Of a DNA stretch of 64,000 bases, positions 24,676-33,445 are shown piece after piece. Under the pieces are notes generated by a model. It did no database searches, was not told where the DNA came from, and saw nothing but the letters and a program-made list of their open reading frames with translations. The DNA comes from Paucidesulfovibrio sp036541255 (lineage in GTDB: Bacteria; Desulfobacterota; Desulfovibrionia; Desulfovibrionales; Desulfovibrionaceae), in assembly GCA_036541255.1 (NCBI GenBank), contig JAZHDD010000022.1, positions 1 to 64,000 on the forward strand. Direction: 5' to 3'. The first letter of the stretch is position 1; each line of letters begins with the position of its first letter. A program made the translations under genes and the position numbers.

Positions 24676-25440
24676 TTATGTGAGCGGCAGATGGTCAAGA
24701 ACCAGGAGCAGGCTTCCAGCCAGAGCTGTTAGAATCAACAACAGCCAGTCAAGAGTGTTGCGTTGGACCGTGGCCAGGCTGTGGAATCGGCCGGAAAAGC
24801 CGCGGCATCGCATGGCCTGGTGGACACGTTCCGCCCTGTCCCAGCTACGTACCAGAAGCATGCCCACAAGCCAGGCGTAGGTACGGTAGGTGTGCATGCT
24901 GGTGCGGGGGCGAAACCCGCGCGCCTTTACGGCGCGATGTTGTCGCAAATACTCCCGTCGGATCACTTCGATATAGCGCCATGTGAAAAGCAGGAGCAGG
25001 CACAGCTTGTCCGGTACGCCGAGCTGTTGCATGGCCTGTCCAAGTGAATTCACGCTCATGGTGGCCAAAAGCGCTGTCAGGCCAAGCACGATGCCGAAGG
25101 ACTTGCAGGTCAGGAGCAGGCAGAGCTTTATCCCTTCCTCGGAGGCGCTGAGCGGTCCGAAATGAAAGAGAGTGGTGCCGGGCAGGGAAAACGGGATAAA
25201 TATCCAGAGGAACCCCACGAATAAACCGACCACACCAAGGCGTTTGAGTATCGGCTCCAGAGGCAGACGCGCGCTCAGGGCGAGAAGGGTGCCGAGCAGC
25301 AGGCAGGCCGCTCCGGACCGAATATCCTGCACCAACGCCGCCGGCAGGCTGAAGGCCAAGGCCGCCAGGATTTTAATCCGGGGGTCGCGGCGGTGCAGGA
25401 TGGAGTTCCCCTGCGCAAAGGGTTCGGCAATGGCGCTCAA
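24676..25440 (-). CDS. cbiQ: Energy-coupling factor transporter transmembrane protein, CbiQ/NikQ type
   Basis: The T component that links the ATPases to the metal-binding S component. The 254-residue protein has about six hydrophobic segments, an N-terminal ILHRRDPRIKILAAL typical of CbiQ, and the two Ala-Arg-Gly coupling motifs: HRAVKARGFRPR and HQAMRCRGFSGR. The start is TTG at 25440; no in-frame ATG or GTG lies between it and the upstream stop. It forms an operon with the ATPase downstream. The metal specificity is inferred from the His-tailed partner. Confidence 0.88.
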   Translation of the reverse strand: MSAIAEPFAQGNSILHRRDPRIKILAALAFSLPAALVQDIRSGAACLLLGTLLALSARLPLEPILKRLGVVGLFVGFLWIFIPFSLPGTTLFHFGPLSASEEGIKLCLLLTCKSFGIVLGLTALLATMSVNSLGQAMQQLGVPDKLCLLLLFTWRYIEVIRREYLRQHRAVKARGFRPRTSMHTYRTYAWLVGMLLVRSWDRAERVHQAMRCRGFSGRFHSLATVQRNTLDWLLLILTALAGSLLLVLDHLPLT

Positions 25441-25548
25441 GGTTTGGTCTTTGGGGCTCGGGTTGGGCTGTGAAACGCGGGGCCAAAATGGTCACGCGAC
25501 TGCAGAAATGTGCCACACTCGGCGATTTCGTGCAACCACGGTAAGGCG

Positions 25549-26106
25549 CTATTTGTCGAGCCCGACCTCGCTTTTCAAAGGGCTGATGGCATCAATGGCT
25601 ATCTGGAAAAAGTCCCCGAGCTCCAGACCGATCTTGTCACATTCTCGAATATTTTCTCTATTGATATTAGCTGCGAAAGCCTTTTCCTTCATCTTTTTCT
25701 TTAAGCTTTTGGGTTTCATGCCGTCCATGCCTTCCGGCCGCACCAGGGCATTGGCATGAATCAGTCCGGTCACGGTTTCTCCGCAGCGCAAGGCAAAGTC
25801 GAAAATGGTCTGGGGGGTGACGCCTGTGCATTCGCCATTGTGGGCCTTGATGGCTTGCAGCGCTTCCGCGGGCAATTCGCCTTCCAGCATTTCGCATGTT
25901 TCCAGACCGTGCCGTTCGGGCGTGTTCTTGGTGTGAGAGTAATCCAGATCATGGACAAGGCCGGTCAGTCCCCAGAGGTCCTGGTCGTGTCCCAGGTGCT
26001 GGGCCAGGCCGCGCATGACCGCTTCGGTTTCCAGGGCATGGGGCACGAGATGGGGGTCCTGGCTGTGTGTTTTGACGAGCTCCAGGGCGCGTTCACGGGA
26101 AAGCAT
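25549..26106 (-). CDS. HD-domain (HDIG-type) phosphohydrolase
   Basis: The 185-residue protein has an HD domain with PHALETEAVMRGLAQHLG supplying the first His and GLVHDLDYSHT the HD dyad, followed by HGLETCEML and IKAHNGE, which probably complete the metal site. Such small HD proteins hydrolyse phosphate esters of nucleotides; the substrate is unknown. A lysine-rich stretch (KPKSLKKKMKEKAF) follows the domain. It lies eight bases upstream of the peptide ABC ATPase gene on the opposite side from the CbiQ gene, all on the minus strand. Confidence 0.82.
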   Translation of the reverse strand: MLSRERALELVKTHSQDPHLVPHALETEAVMRGLAQHLGHDQDLWGLTGLVHDLDYSHTKNTPERHGLETCEMLEGELPAEALQAIKAHNGECTGVTPQTIFDFALRCGETVTGLIHANALVRPEGMDGMKPKSLKKKMKEKAFAANINRENIRECDKIGLELGDFFQIAIDAISPLKSEVGLDK

Positions 26107-26114
26107 GGCGTCTC

Positions 26115-27077
26115 CTAATCTTTTTGGGGTGTATACAGCCAGCAGGCAGTGCTGCGGCCGGATTCGACTTCAAGAAAGTCCGGGCGGGTCGTGCGGCAAA
26201 TGTCCATGACTTCGGGGCAACGCGGATGGAAAGGGCATCCCGTAGGTGGTTGCATGGAACTGGGCGGCTCGCCTTTGAGCAGGGCATGGCTGCGTTGCTT
26301 TGCTGGATCGGGCACGGGCACGGCGGAAAGTAGGGCTTTTGCATAGGGGTGGAGCGGCCCGTGAAAAAAACTGGCCCTGTCGGAGAGTTCCACGATGCGG
26401 CCCAGATACATGACCGCCACCCTGTCGCAGAGATGGCCGATCACGGAAAGATCATGGGAAATGAACAGATAGGCCAAGCCAAATTCTTGCTGTAACTCTT
26501 TGAGAAGATTGAGAACCTGTGCGCGGATAGAAACATCCAGGGCTGATACGGGCTCGTCGCAGACGATCAGGTCCGGTTCCAAAGGCAAAGCCCGGGCGAT
26601 GGCCACGCGCTGACGTTGGCCTCCGGAAAATTCATGCGGATAGCGGTCGGCGTCCTCCTTGCCGAGGCCCACGCGTCTGAGGATGTCCAGCGCCTTGGCG
26701 CGTCGTTCGGTTGGGCTGCCCAGTTTGTGGATATCCAGGGGCTCTCTGACAATGGAGCCGATTTTCCAGCGCGGATTAAGCGAAGAGTAAGGGTCCTGGA
26801 AAATCATCTGCACAGTGCGGCGTTGCTCGATGCGGTCCCATTGGTCCAGGGGGGTGCCGTTGAGCAGGACTTCGCCGGAGGTCGGGGCTTCCAGCCCGAG
26901 CACGAGCCGGGCCAATGTGGATTTGCCGCACCCGGATTCCCCCACGAGGCCCACGGTTTCGCCTTTTCCCACGCTCAGATTTGCGCCATCCACGGCGCGC
27001 ACAATTCCGCGCTGTGTCTTGAGGAGCCCGCTACGCACGGCATAGTGTTTTTTCAGATCTTTGATTTCCAGGAGCAT
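26115..27077 (-). CDS. Oligo/dipeptide ABC transporter ATPase, DppF/OppF type
   Basis: ATP-binding subunit of a peptide or nickel importer. The 320-residue protein has Walker A GESGCGKSTLAR, Q-loop QMIFQDPYSSLNP, signature FSGGQRQRVAIARAL, Walker B LIVCDEPVSALDVSIRAQ and His switch FISHDLSV. The C-terminal peptide-type extension has CPFHPRCPEVMDIC, the cysteine motif seen in the oligopeptide branch. I chose ATG 27077 for its CGGAG site; an earlier in-frame ATG at 27098 overlaps the dppD-like stop but has no ribosome site. No permease or binding protein is beside it. Confidence 0.9.
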   Translation of the reverse strand: MLLEIKDLKKHYAVRSGLLKTQRGIVRAVDGANLSVGKGETVGLVGESGCGKSTLARLVLGLEAPTSGEVLLNGTPLDQWDRIEQRRTVQMIFQDPYSSLNPRWKIGSIVREPLDIHKLGSPTERRAKALDILRRVGLGKEDADRYPHEFSGGQRQRVAIARALPLEPDLIVCDEPVSALDVSIRAQVLNLLKELQQEFGLAYLFISHDLSVIGHLCDRVAVMYLGRIVELSDRASFFHGPLHPYAKALLSAVPVPDPAKQRSHALLKGEPPSSMQPPTGCPFHPRCPEVMDICRTTRPDFLEVESGRSTACWLYTPQKD

Positions 27078-27090
27078 GTGGTTCTCCGGC

Positions 27091-28056
27091 TTATTCATGG
27101 AGCCAGCAACGGACTTTGCGGCCGTTTTTCATGTCCAGCAGGGGCGGTTCCTGTTGCGCGCAACGCTCAAAAGCCTGAGCGCAACGCGGGTGGAACGTGC
27201 AGCCGAGCGGACGGTCAAAGATGCCGGGAACCGTGCCGGGGATGGGGCTGAGACGGGCCGTGCCGGTCATGCGCGGCAAGGATTTGAATAGGCCTTGCGT
27301 ATAGGGGTGCAGAGGTTCGCGGTACAATTCCATCGTGGCGGCCTCTTCCACGATGCGTCCGGCGTACATCACGGCTACGCGTTCGCTGAAGCCGGCGACC
27401 ACGCCCAGGTCATGCGAGATGAGCACGCTGGAAGCCGCTGTCCGTTCCCGTACTTGGGCCAGCAGGTCCAGAATCTGGGCCTGGATGGTCACGTCCAGGG
27501 CTGTGGTCGGTTCGTCTGCAAAGAGTATGTCCGGTTCGCAGGCCAGGGCCATGGCGATCATGACGCGCTGGCGCATGCCGCCCGAGAGTTCGTGCGGGAA
27601 ATTCCTGGCCCGCTCGCGGGGGTTGGGGAGGCCCACCTGGGACAACAGTTCAAGAACCCGCTCCTCGGCTTGTTTTTTGTCCAGGCCGCGGTGCAGGAGC
27701 AATGGCTCCGCAATCTGTGCGCCGATGCGAAAGACCGGATTGAGCGAGGTCATGGGCTCCTGGAAGATCATGGAAATTTTGTTGCCGCGCACGGACTGGA
27801 GTTCCTGTTCGGACAGGGCCAGCAGGTCACGGCCACGGTACAAGGCTTGGCCGTCCGTGACGCGCCCGGGCGGGTCCGGGACAAGGCCGAGCACAGACAG
27901 GGCCAGCACGGTTTTGCCGCAGCCGGATTCGCCCACCACGGCCAAAGCCTCGCCTTGCCCCAGAGCGAGGTTCACTGTATCAACCGCCTTGGCCACGCCC
28001 TGAGGCGTGGCGAATCGGGTTGTCAGTCCGCGGATGTCGAGAATCGGTTCTGTCAT
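27091..28056 (-). CDS. Oligo/dipeptide ABC transporter ATPase, DppD/OppD type
   Basis: Partner ATPase of the DppF-like protein; the pair would form the ABC heterodimer. The 321-residue protein has Walker A GESGCGKTVLALS, Q-loop MIFQEPMTSLNPVFR, signature LSGGMRQRVMIAMAL, Walker B ILFADEPTTALDVTIQAQ and LISHDLGVVAG. The C-terminal CTFHPRCAQAFERC gives the cysteine cluster of this subfamily. It ends 13 bases before the partner's start. It is divergent from trmFO across a 50-base gap. Membrane and binding subunits must be encoded elsewhere. Confidence 0.9.
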   Translation of the reverse strand: MTEPILDIRGLTTRFATPQGVAKAVDTVNLALGQGEALAVVGESGCGKTVLALSVLGLVPDPPGRVTDGQALYRGRDLLALSEQELQSVRGNKISMIFQEPMTSLNPVFRIGAQIAEPLLLHRGLDKKQAEERVLELLSQVGLPNPRERARNFPHELSGGMRQRVMIAMALACEPDILFADEPTTALDVTIQAQILDLLAQVRERTAASSVLISHDLGVVAGFSERVAVMYAGRIVEEAATMELYREPLHPYTQGLFKSLPRMTGTARLSPIPGTVPGIFDRPLGCTFHPRCAQAFERCAQQEPPLLDMKNGRKVRCWLHE

Positions 28057-28106
28057 GGCGCTGTCCGGCGTTTACGGGTATATACGGAAAAAAGCGGGAG
28101 ATCACA

Positions 28107-29450
28107 ATGCAGAAGGATTGGATTGCGGTTGTGGGCGGCGGCCTGGCCGGGTGCGAATGCGCCTTCAGGCTGGCTCAGGCAGGGTATGCCGTGCGTCTTT
28201 TCGAGATGAAGCCCGACCGTTATTCCGAGGCCCATTCCAGCCCGGGCTTGGCCGAATTGGTCTGTTCCAATTCCTTGCGCTCTGACGAATACGTGACGGG
28301 CGTGGGCCTGCTCAAGGAGGAAATGCGCGCTTTGGGCAGCCTCGTTCTGGACGCGGCCGAGGCTACGCGCGTACCTGCGGGCAAGGCCCTGGCCGTTGAC
28401 CGGGAGTTGTTTTCCGCGTTCATCACACGGCGCATCGAGGAGCATGCCCTCATTGAGGTCGTGCGCGAGGAAATACCGGCTCTGGACGATGCCCGCCTGG
28501 AAGGGGCCAAGCTGGTCGTGATTGCTGCGGGGCCGCTGGCGTCCCAACCTCTGGCCGATGATCTCCAACGCATCGTGGGCGGGGAAAAACTTTATTTTTA
28601 CGATGCGATAGCACCGATCATCTCCGCAGATTCCGTGGACATGGACAAGGCCTTCTGGGGCTCGCGCTATCGTCCCGAGGACACGGACTATCTCAATTGC
28701 CCCATGGACGAGGCCCAGTACAAAGCCTTGATCCAGGCCATGTTGGACGCGGAAAAGGTCAAGCCGCGCGAATTCGAGAAGCATATTCATTTTGAGGGCT
28801 GCCTGCCCGTGGAAGAAATGGCCGAACGGGGTGAAATGACTCTGGCGTTCGGCCCGCTCAAGCCCGTGGGACTGGAAGATCCGCGCACCGGGGAACAGGC
28901 TTTTGCTGTGGTTCAACTGCGGGCCGAGAATCGCGAAAAGACCGCCTTCAATCTCGTGGGCTTTCAGACCAAACTGACCTATCCGGAGCAGAAGCGTGTA
29001 TTCCGCATGATTCCGGGATTGGAGAACGCGGAATTCCTGCGTCTTGGCTCCATCCATCGCAACACCTACGTGGACGCTCCGGCTGTGCTCGACGGCCTGG
29101 AGCTCAAGGCCAGGCCCGGCGTGTTTCTGGCCGGTCAGATCACCGGAGTGGAGGGATACGTGGAATCCGCTGCCTGCGGGCTCTGGCTTGGCGTTTTGCT
29201 GGCGGCGCGACTCTTGGGCCGGGATTTGCCTGTCCCTCCGCCCGAGACCGCCCTGGGCGGCCTTCTGGCCCATTTGGCCACGCCGCCTCAGAAGCGCTTC
29301 CAGCCGTCCAACGTGCATTTCGGACTTATGCCCGCGTTGAACAAGCGCGCACCCAAAAAAAAGCGCAAGGAACTCTATGCGGAGCGGGGCAGGGAAGCTT
29401 TCGCACAGTGGATGCGAACTGGTGCTCTCCTGCCTGTGGAGAAAGTGTAA
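28107..29450 (+). CDS. trmFO: Methylenetetrahydrofolate-tRNA-(uracil-5-)-methyltransferase
   Basis: Flavoenzyme that makes m5U54 in the T loop of tRNA from methylenetetrahydrofolate and reduced FAD. The 447-residue protein starts with the FAD-binding motif WIAVVGGGLAGCECAFRLAQ. Later come SNSLRSDEYVTGVGLLKEEM, the conserved FEGCLPVEEMAERG with its nucleophilic Cys, and GQITGVEGYVESAACGLWLG. The N-terminal start at 28107 has GCGGGAG upstream; the longer frame runs into the dpp promoter region. TrmFO replaces TrmA in bacteria of this type. Confidence 0.95.
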   Translation: MQKDWIAVVGGGLAGCECAFRLAQAGYAVRLFEMKPDRYSEAHSSPGLAELVCSNSLRSDEYVTGVGLLKEEMRALGSLVLDAAEATRVPAGKALAVDRELFSAFITRRIEEHALIEVVREEIPALDDARLEGAKLVVIAAGPLASQPLADDLQRIVGGEKLYFYDAIAPIISADSVDMDKAFWGSRYRPEDTDYLNCPMDEAQYKALIQAMLDAEKVKPREFEKHIHFEGCLPVEEMAERGEMTLAFGPLKPVGLEDPRTGEQAFAVVQLRAENREKTAFNLVGFQTKLTYPEQKRVFRMIPGLENAEFLRLGSIHRNTYVDAPAVLDGLELKARPGVFLAGQITGVEGYVESAACGLWLGVLLAARLLGRDLPVPPPETALGGLLAHLATPPQKRFQPSNVHFGLMPALNKRAPKKKRKELYAERGREAFAQWMRTGALLPVEKV

Positions 29451-29567
29451 AAGAGTCCCTCTCGTGCGCGGATAAGGGGTTTTCTTTTTCCGGGATTGGC
29501 TGTAGACGTAACGCCGACGCCACAAGTCGCGCCTGCGCGCGTGCGTACTTCATCGTGAGGGGGGGCC

Positions 29568-30680
29568 ATGGCAAGCGAGCGCCCTGTCATCCGGCTGGAG
29601 CACGTCTCCAAACAATTCGAAGGCGAGACCGTCCTCGACGATGTCAGCCTGGACATCCGAAACGGGGAATTCCTCACCATTCTCGGTCCGAGCGGTTGCG
29701 GCAAGACCACGCTGCTGCGGATCATCGCTGGTTTCGAGTCGCCCACTACGGGGCGTCTGTTCATCGACGAGCAGGCCATGGAGAATGTTCCGCCGGATCG
29801 CCGTAAGGTCAATACTGTTTTTCAGAGCTACGCGCTTTTCCCCCACATGAACGTCTTTGACAACGTGGCTTTTGGGCTGCGTATGGCCAAAACCCCGGAC
29901 AGCGAAATTGCGCCGCGCATCCGCACGGTATTGCGCATGGTGGGCCTGGAAGGTATGGCCGCTCGCAAGCCGGGTAGCCTTTCCGGGGGGCAGCAGCAGC
30001 GTGTTGCCATAGCCCGGGCCGTGGTCAACCGGCCCTTGGTGTTGCTCCTGGACGAACCCCTGAGCGCACTCGACTACAAGATGCGCACCCAGATGCGCCG
30101 CGAACTCAAGCAGTTGCGCCGGGAATTGGGCATCACTTTCGTATTTGTGACCCACGACCAGGAAGAGGCCTTCGCCATGTCCGACCGGGTGGTGGTGATG
30201 AATCAGGGCCGCGTCGAGCAGGTGGGAGCACCTTCCGAAGTCTATGAAAAGCCCGTGAATTTTTTCGTGGCCCGCTTTGTGGGCGAGACCAATATTTTCG
30301 AGGGCGTGGCCGGGCTCAGCGACGGCGAAACCCTGCATGCATTGGTGGAGGGCCGCCGCTGCGACCTGGCCTCGGATCGGGGGTTCAAGCCCGGCGACCG
30401 TATCAAGGTTCTGCTGCGGCCCGAAGATCTTCTCGTGGAACGGATTCCGCCCGAGGACGATGACAAGCTTTGGCTGCCGGGAGTGATCACCGAGACCGTG
30501 TACAAAGGCTCCACATGGGATATGATGGTGCGTCTGGAAAGCGGCAACATGGTCCTGATCACAGAATTTTTCGATGAGGATGCGGACAAGGTCTCGTTCC
30601 AGGCCGGAGAGTCCGTCTATGTGAGTTGGTTTGACGGCTGGGAGGTGGTGTTGCCCCATGAAGGAAACGAGCCTGTTTAG
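29568..30680 (+). CDS. potA: Spermidine/putrescine ABC transporter ATP-binding protein
   Basis: Energises polyamine import. The 370-residue length fits PotA. Walker A GPSGCGKTTLLR is at about residues 41-52, then the Q-loop VFQSYALFPHMNVFDNV, signature LSGGQQQRVAIARAVVN, Walker B VLLLDEPLSALD and VTHDQEEAFAMSDRV. A C-terminal TOBE-like regulatory domain follows (about 240-370, including GDRIKVLLRPEDLLVER). GAGGGGGGGCC precedes the ATG. The permease gene begins within its last 23 bases, the first of three overlaps in the operon. Confidence 0.93.
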   Translation: MASERPVIRLEHVSKQFEGETVLDDVSLDIRNGEFLTILGPSGCGKTTLLRIIAGFESPTTGRLFIDEQAMENVPPDRRKVNTVFQSYALFPHMNVFDNVAFGLRMAKTPDSEIAPRIRTVLRMVGLEGMAARKPGSLSGGQQQRVAIARAVVNRPLVLLLDEPLSALDYKMRTQMRRELKQLRRELGITFVFVTHDQEEAFAMSDRVVVMNQGRVEQVGAPSEVYEKPVNFFVARFVGETNIFEGVAGLSDGETLHALVEGRRCDLASDRGFKPGDRIKVLLRPEDLLVERIPPEDDDKLWLPGVITETVYKGSTWDMMVRLESGNMVLITEFFDEDADKVSFQAGESVYVSWFDGWEVVLPHEGNEPV

Positions 30681-31527
30681 GCGTATTTCCATCGGCGGAG
30701 CGGCCTTGTGGCTGATTCTCTTCGCAGTGCTGCCTTTTTTGCTCGTAGCCGGGACCAGTCTACTGGTCCGCGACGAAACCACGTTTGTGCGTCTCGCGTT
30801 TTCATTGGAAGGCTTTCGCGGCGTGTTCGGTCCAGTGTTTCTCAAAGTGCTCTGGCAGTCCCTGTATCTGGCTTCGGGAACGACGTTGATCTGTCTTCTG
30901 GTGGGCTATCCCTTCGCCTACGTGCTGGCACGCTGGAACGGCCCGCGGCGTAGCCTGCTGCTGTTGCTGGTCATCATTCCTTTCTGGACCAACTCCCTCT
31001 TGCGGACCTACGCCATGGTCTTTTTGCTCAAGGGCAATGGTCTGTTTTCCAAAACGCTCATGTGGCTGGGGCTTGCGGATAAGCCCGTATCGTTGCTGTA
31101 TACGGAAACGGCCATCTTCATTGGCCTTGTCTACACGTTGTTGCCATTCATGATCCTGCCGCTCTACGCGTCCATCGAAAAGATGGACGGCCGACTGCTT
31201 GAGGCGGCCAGGGATTTGGGCGCCAACCGGTTCAAGGCTTTCATGAATGTCACCGTGCCCCTGAGCCTGCCCGGCATCATTGCCGGGAGCATGATGGTTT
31301 TTTTGCCCGCCCTGGGCATGTTCTACATTCCCGATCTGTTGGGCGGCGGCAAACACATCATTGCGGGCAACTTCATCAAGGACCAGTTCCTTATTGCCCG
31401 CGACTGGCCACTCGGTTCAGCCGCCAGCGTGGTCCTGACTCTGCTCATGGCCTTGTTGCTGCTCGCCTATAACGTCAGCTCCAGGCGCGTCCACCGTGAT
31501 CCCGTGCAGGAGGCGGATGGCGCATGA
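30658..31527 (+). CDS. potB: Spermidine/putrescine ABC transporter permease
   Basis: One of the two membrane subunits of the polyamine importer. The 289-residue protein has about six hydrophobic helices; YPFAYVLARWNGPRRSLLLL and the binding-protein-dependent permease motif LEAARDLGANRFKAFMNVTV (EAA loop) fix the family. The ATG at 30658 lies inside potA, so the two are translationally coupled. The stop overlaps the potC start by four bases (ATGA). Confidence 0.92.
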   Translation: MKETSLFRRISIGGAALWLILFAVLPFLLVAGTSLLVRDETTFVRLAFSLEGFRGVFGPVFLKVLWQSLYLASGTTLICLLVGYPFAYVLARWNGPRRSLLLLLVIIPFWTNSLLRTYAMVFLLKGNGLFSKTLMWLGLADKPVSLLYTETAIFIGLVYTLLPFMILPLYASIEKMDGRLLEAARDLGANRFKAFMNVTVPLSLPGIIAGSMMVFLPALGMFYIPDLLGGGKHIIAGNFIKDQFLIARDWPLGSAASVVLTLLMALLLLAYNVSSRRVHRDPVQEADGA

Positions 31528-32291
31528 ATATGCTTTGGAAACTGGTACGCATCGTTCCTGTCTACATTTTTCTCTACCTGCCTCTGGTCGTGCTGGTGGT
31601 CTTTTCCTTCAACGATTCCAAACTGTCGGTCGTGTGGAAGGGCTTCACCTGGAAGTGGTTCGACAAGCTCTTGCACAATACCCAGCTCATGGACGCGGCT
31701 TTCAATTCTTTGCTTGTGGCCGCGCTTTCGGCTTCCGCCGCCACTATTCTGGGGCTGCTGGCCGCCCTGGCGCTCTATCGCTACCGTTTCAGGTGCAAGG
31801 CTCTGCTGCGTTCAGCTTTGTTCGTGGTCATGGTTTCGCCGGACATCGTCATGGGCGTGGCTTTTTTGGTGCTGTTCATGTGTCTTGGACTCAAGCCCGG
31901 TTTCCTGACCTTGTTTCTCGCGCATACCACATTCTGTCTGCCGTTTGTGACCGTGACCGTGCATTCACGACTCATGGGTTTTGATGACAATTTGCTCGAG
32001 GCGGCCCACGATCTGGGTGCGGGCGAATTTCAGGCCATCAGGCATGTGCTGCTCCCGCTGCTCGCTCCGGCCGTGCTCGCAGGCTGGCTGCTATCTTTTA
32101 CCCTGTCCATGGACGACGTGATCATCAGTTTCTTTGTCACCGGACCGGACTTCGACATCCTGCCCCTACGCGTGTATTCGCTGGTGCGTCTGGGCATCAA
32201 ACCCGACGTGAACGCCTTGTCGGCCATCATGTTCGGCCTTACCGTGGCCATTGTCCTGACATCGCAATTCTTGCTCAGGAGGAAAAAATGA
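31524..32291 (+). CDS. potC: Spermidine/putrescine ABC transporter permease
   Basis: Second membrane subunit, pairing with PotB. The 255-residue protein has about six hydrophobic helices and the EAA motif LLEAAHDLGAGEFQAIRHVL, which docks on PotA. The sequence from LSFTLSMDDVIISFFVTGPD, including the ISFFVTG, is typical of PotC. Its start overlaps potB and its stop overlaps potD, each by four bases. Confidence 0.93.
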   Translation: MNMLWKLVRIVPVYIFLYLPLVVLVVFSFNDSKLSVVWKGFTWKWFDKLLHNTQLMDAAFNSLLVAALSASAATILGLLAALALYRYRFRCKALLRSALFVVMVSPDIVMGVAFLVLFMCLGLKPGFLTLFLAHTTFCLPFVTVTVHSRLMGFDDNLLEAAHDLGAGEFQAIRHVLLPLLAPAVLAGWLLSFTLSMDDVIISFFVTGPDFDILPLRVYSLVRLGIKPDVNALSAIMFGLTVAIVLTSQFLLRRKK

Positions 32292-33319
32292 AAAAAATGT
32301 TTCTTGCCTTGATTCTGTCCTGCATGCCCTGTCTGGCCCTGGCCGGACAAGGGGAAGTATATGTATACAACTGGACGGAATACGTGCCTGACGCGGTGCT
32401 CCAGCAGTTTACCGAGGAGACCGGCATCAAGGTGATTTATACCACTTACGACAGCAACGAGGCCATGTATGCCAAGGTCAAGCTGCTGGGCGGAGAGGGG
32501 TATGACGTGGTGGTTCCTTCCACCTATTTCGTGAGCAAGATGCGGCGGGAAAAGTTGCTTTTCCCGTTGGATCGCACCAAATTGCCCAACTTCAACAATT
32601 TGGATGTCGCGTTTCTGGACAAGTCGTATGATCCGGATAACGCCTACTCCGTTCCGTATCTCTGGGGCGGCTCCGGCGTCATCGTCGATTCCGACACCGT
32701 GCCTGCTGAAGGCATGAATTCCTGGCACTATCTCTGGCGTCCCGAGCTCAAGGGGCGGCTGCTCTTGCAGGACGACCTGCGCGACGTTTTGGGCATCGGT
32801 CTGCTGCTCAAGGGCTATTCCGTGAACGAGACGGATCCGGAGCATATCCGCGAAGCCTACGAAGTCATCAAGACTCTGGCTCCGAACGTGCTGGTGTACA
32901 ATTCAGACAGCCCCAAATCCGCGTACCTCGGAGGCGAGGTTGCCGGCGGCATGATTTGGAATGGCGAGGCGCATCAAGCCATGGCAGAAATGGAGAGTCT
33001 CAAGTTCGCCTGGGCCAAGGAGGGGGGGCTGCTTTGGATGGATAATTTCGTCATCCCCAAGGGCGCAAAGAATGTGGACAACGCCCACGCCTTCATTAAC
33101 TTCATGCTCCGGCCCGATATCTCGGCCCAGTGCTGCGAGGAATACGGCTATCCCACTCCCATTGTGGCGGCCAGGGAGCTGTTGCCCGATGAGTTGCGGA
33201 ACAATCCTGTGATCTTCCCGCCAGCCGGGGTGTTGGAGCATTCGGAATTCCAGAACGATGTGGGCGAGGCCATCCTGGTCTACGAAAAGTATTGGCATAT
33301 GCTCAAGGCCGGACAATAA
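32288..33319 (+). CDS. potD: Spermidine/putrescine-binding periplasmic protein
   Basis: Captures polyamines in the periplasm and delivers them to PotBC. The 343-residue protein has a signal peptide (MKKMFLALILSCMPCLALAG; cleavage about residue 19). The mature start GEVYVYNWTEYVPDAVLQQF is a hallmark of PotD/PotF-type proteins, with WGGSGVIVDSDTVP and VYNSDSPKSAYLGGEVAGG as later conserved blocks. Ligand preference (spermidine or putrescine) cannot be settled by eye. The operon ends with the terminator downstream. Confidence 0.93.
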   Translation: MKKMFLALILSCMPCLALAGQGEVYVYNWTEYVPDAVLQQFTEETGIKVIYTTYDSNEAMYAKVKLLGGEGYDVVVPSTYFVSKMRREKLLFPLDRTKLPNFNNLDVAFLDKSYDPDNAYSVPYLWGGSGVIVDSDTVPAEGMNSWHYLWRPELKGRLLLQDDLRDVLGIGLLLKGYSVNETDPEHIREAYEVIKTLAPNVLVYNSDSPKSAYLGGEVAGGMIWNGEAHQAMAEMESLKFAWAKEGGLLWMDNFVIPKGAKNVDNAHAFINFMLRPDISAQCCEEYGYPTPIVAARELLPDELRNNPVIFPPAGVLEHSEFQNDVGEAILVYEKYWHMLKAGQ

Positions 33320-33345
33320 GCGGCGAACCTCTTCGAAAATTGCAG

Positions 33346-33382
33346 CGGGGGCCGGTGGATGCGTCGGCTCCCGTTTTTGTTT
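33346..33382 (+). terminator. Intrinsic terminator of the potABCD operon
   Basis: The arms CGGGGGCCG (33346-33354) and CGGCTCCCG (33365-33373) pair, with one G-T wobble, around a 10-base loop. TTTTTGTTT follows. It lies 26 bases after the potD stop. It also argues against a start at 33359 for the next gene, because that codon would fall inside the hairpin. Confidence 0.75.
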
Positions 33383-33445
33383 CTGCCCGGACGTGAAGCG
33401 TTGCCTTTGCTGGCCGTCTGGTTCATGCTGGAAGTGGAGGACGAT

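Noticed and set aside
28053..29525. Minus-strand frame of 490 codons opposite trmFO
   Set aside because: The trmFO motifs are all on the plus strand; high-GC codon use keeps the antisense frame open.
29550..30845. Minus-strand frame of 431 codons opposite potA
   Set aside because: PotA is intact on the plus strand with all ABC motifs; the antisense frame has none.
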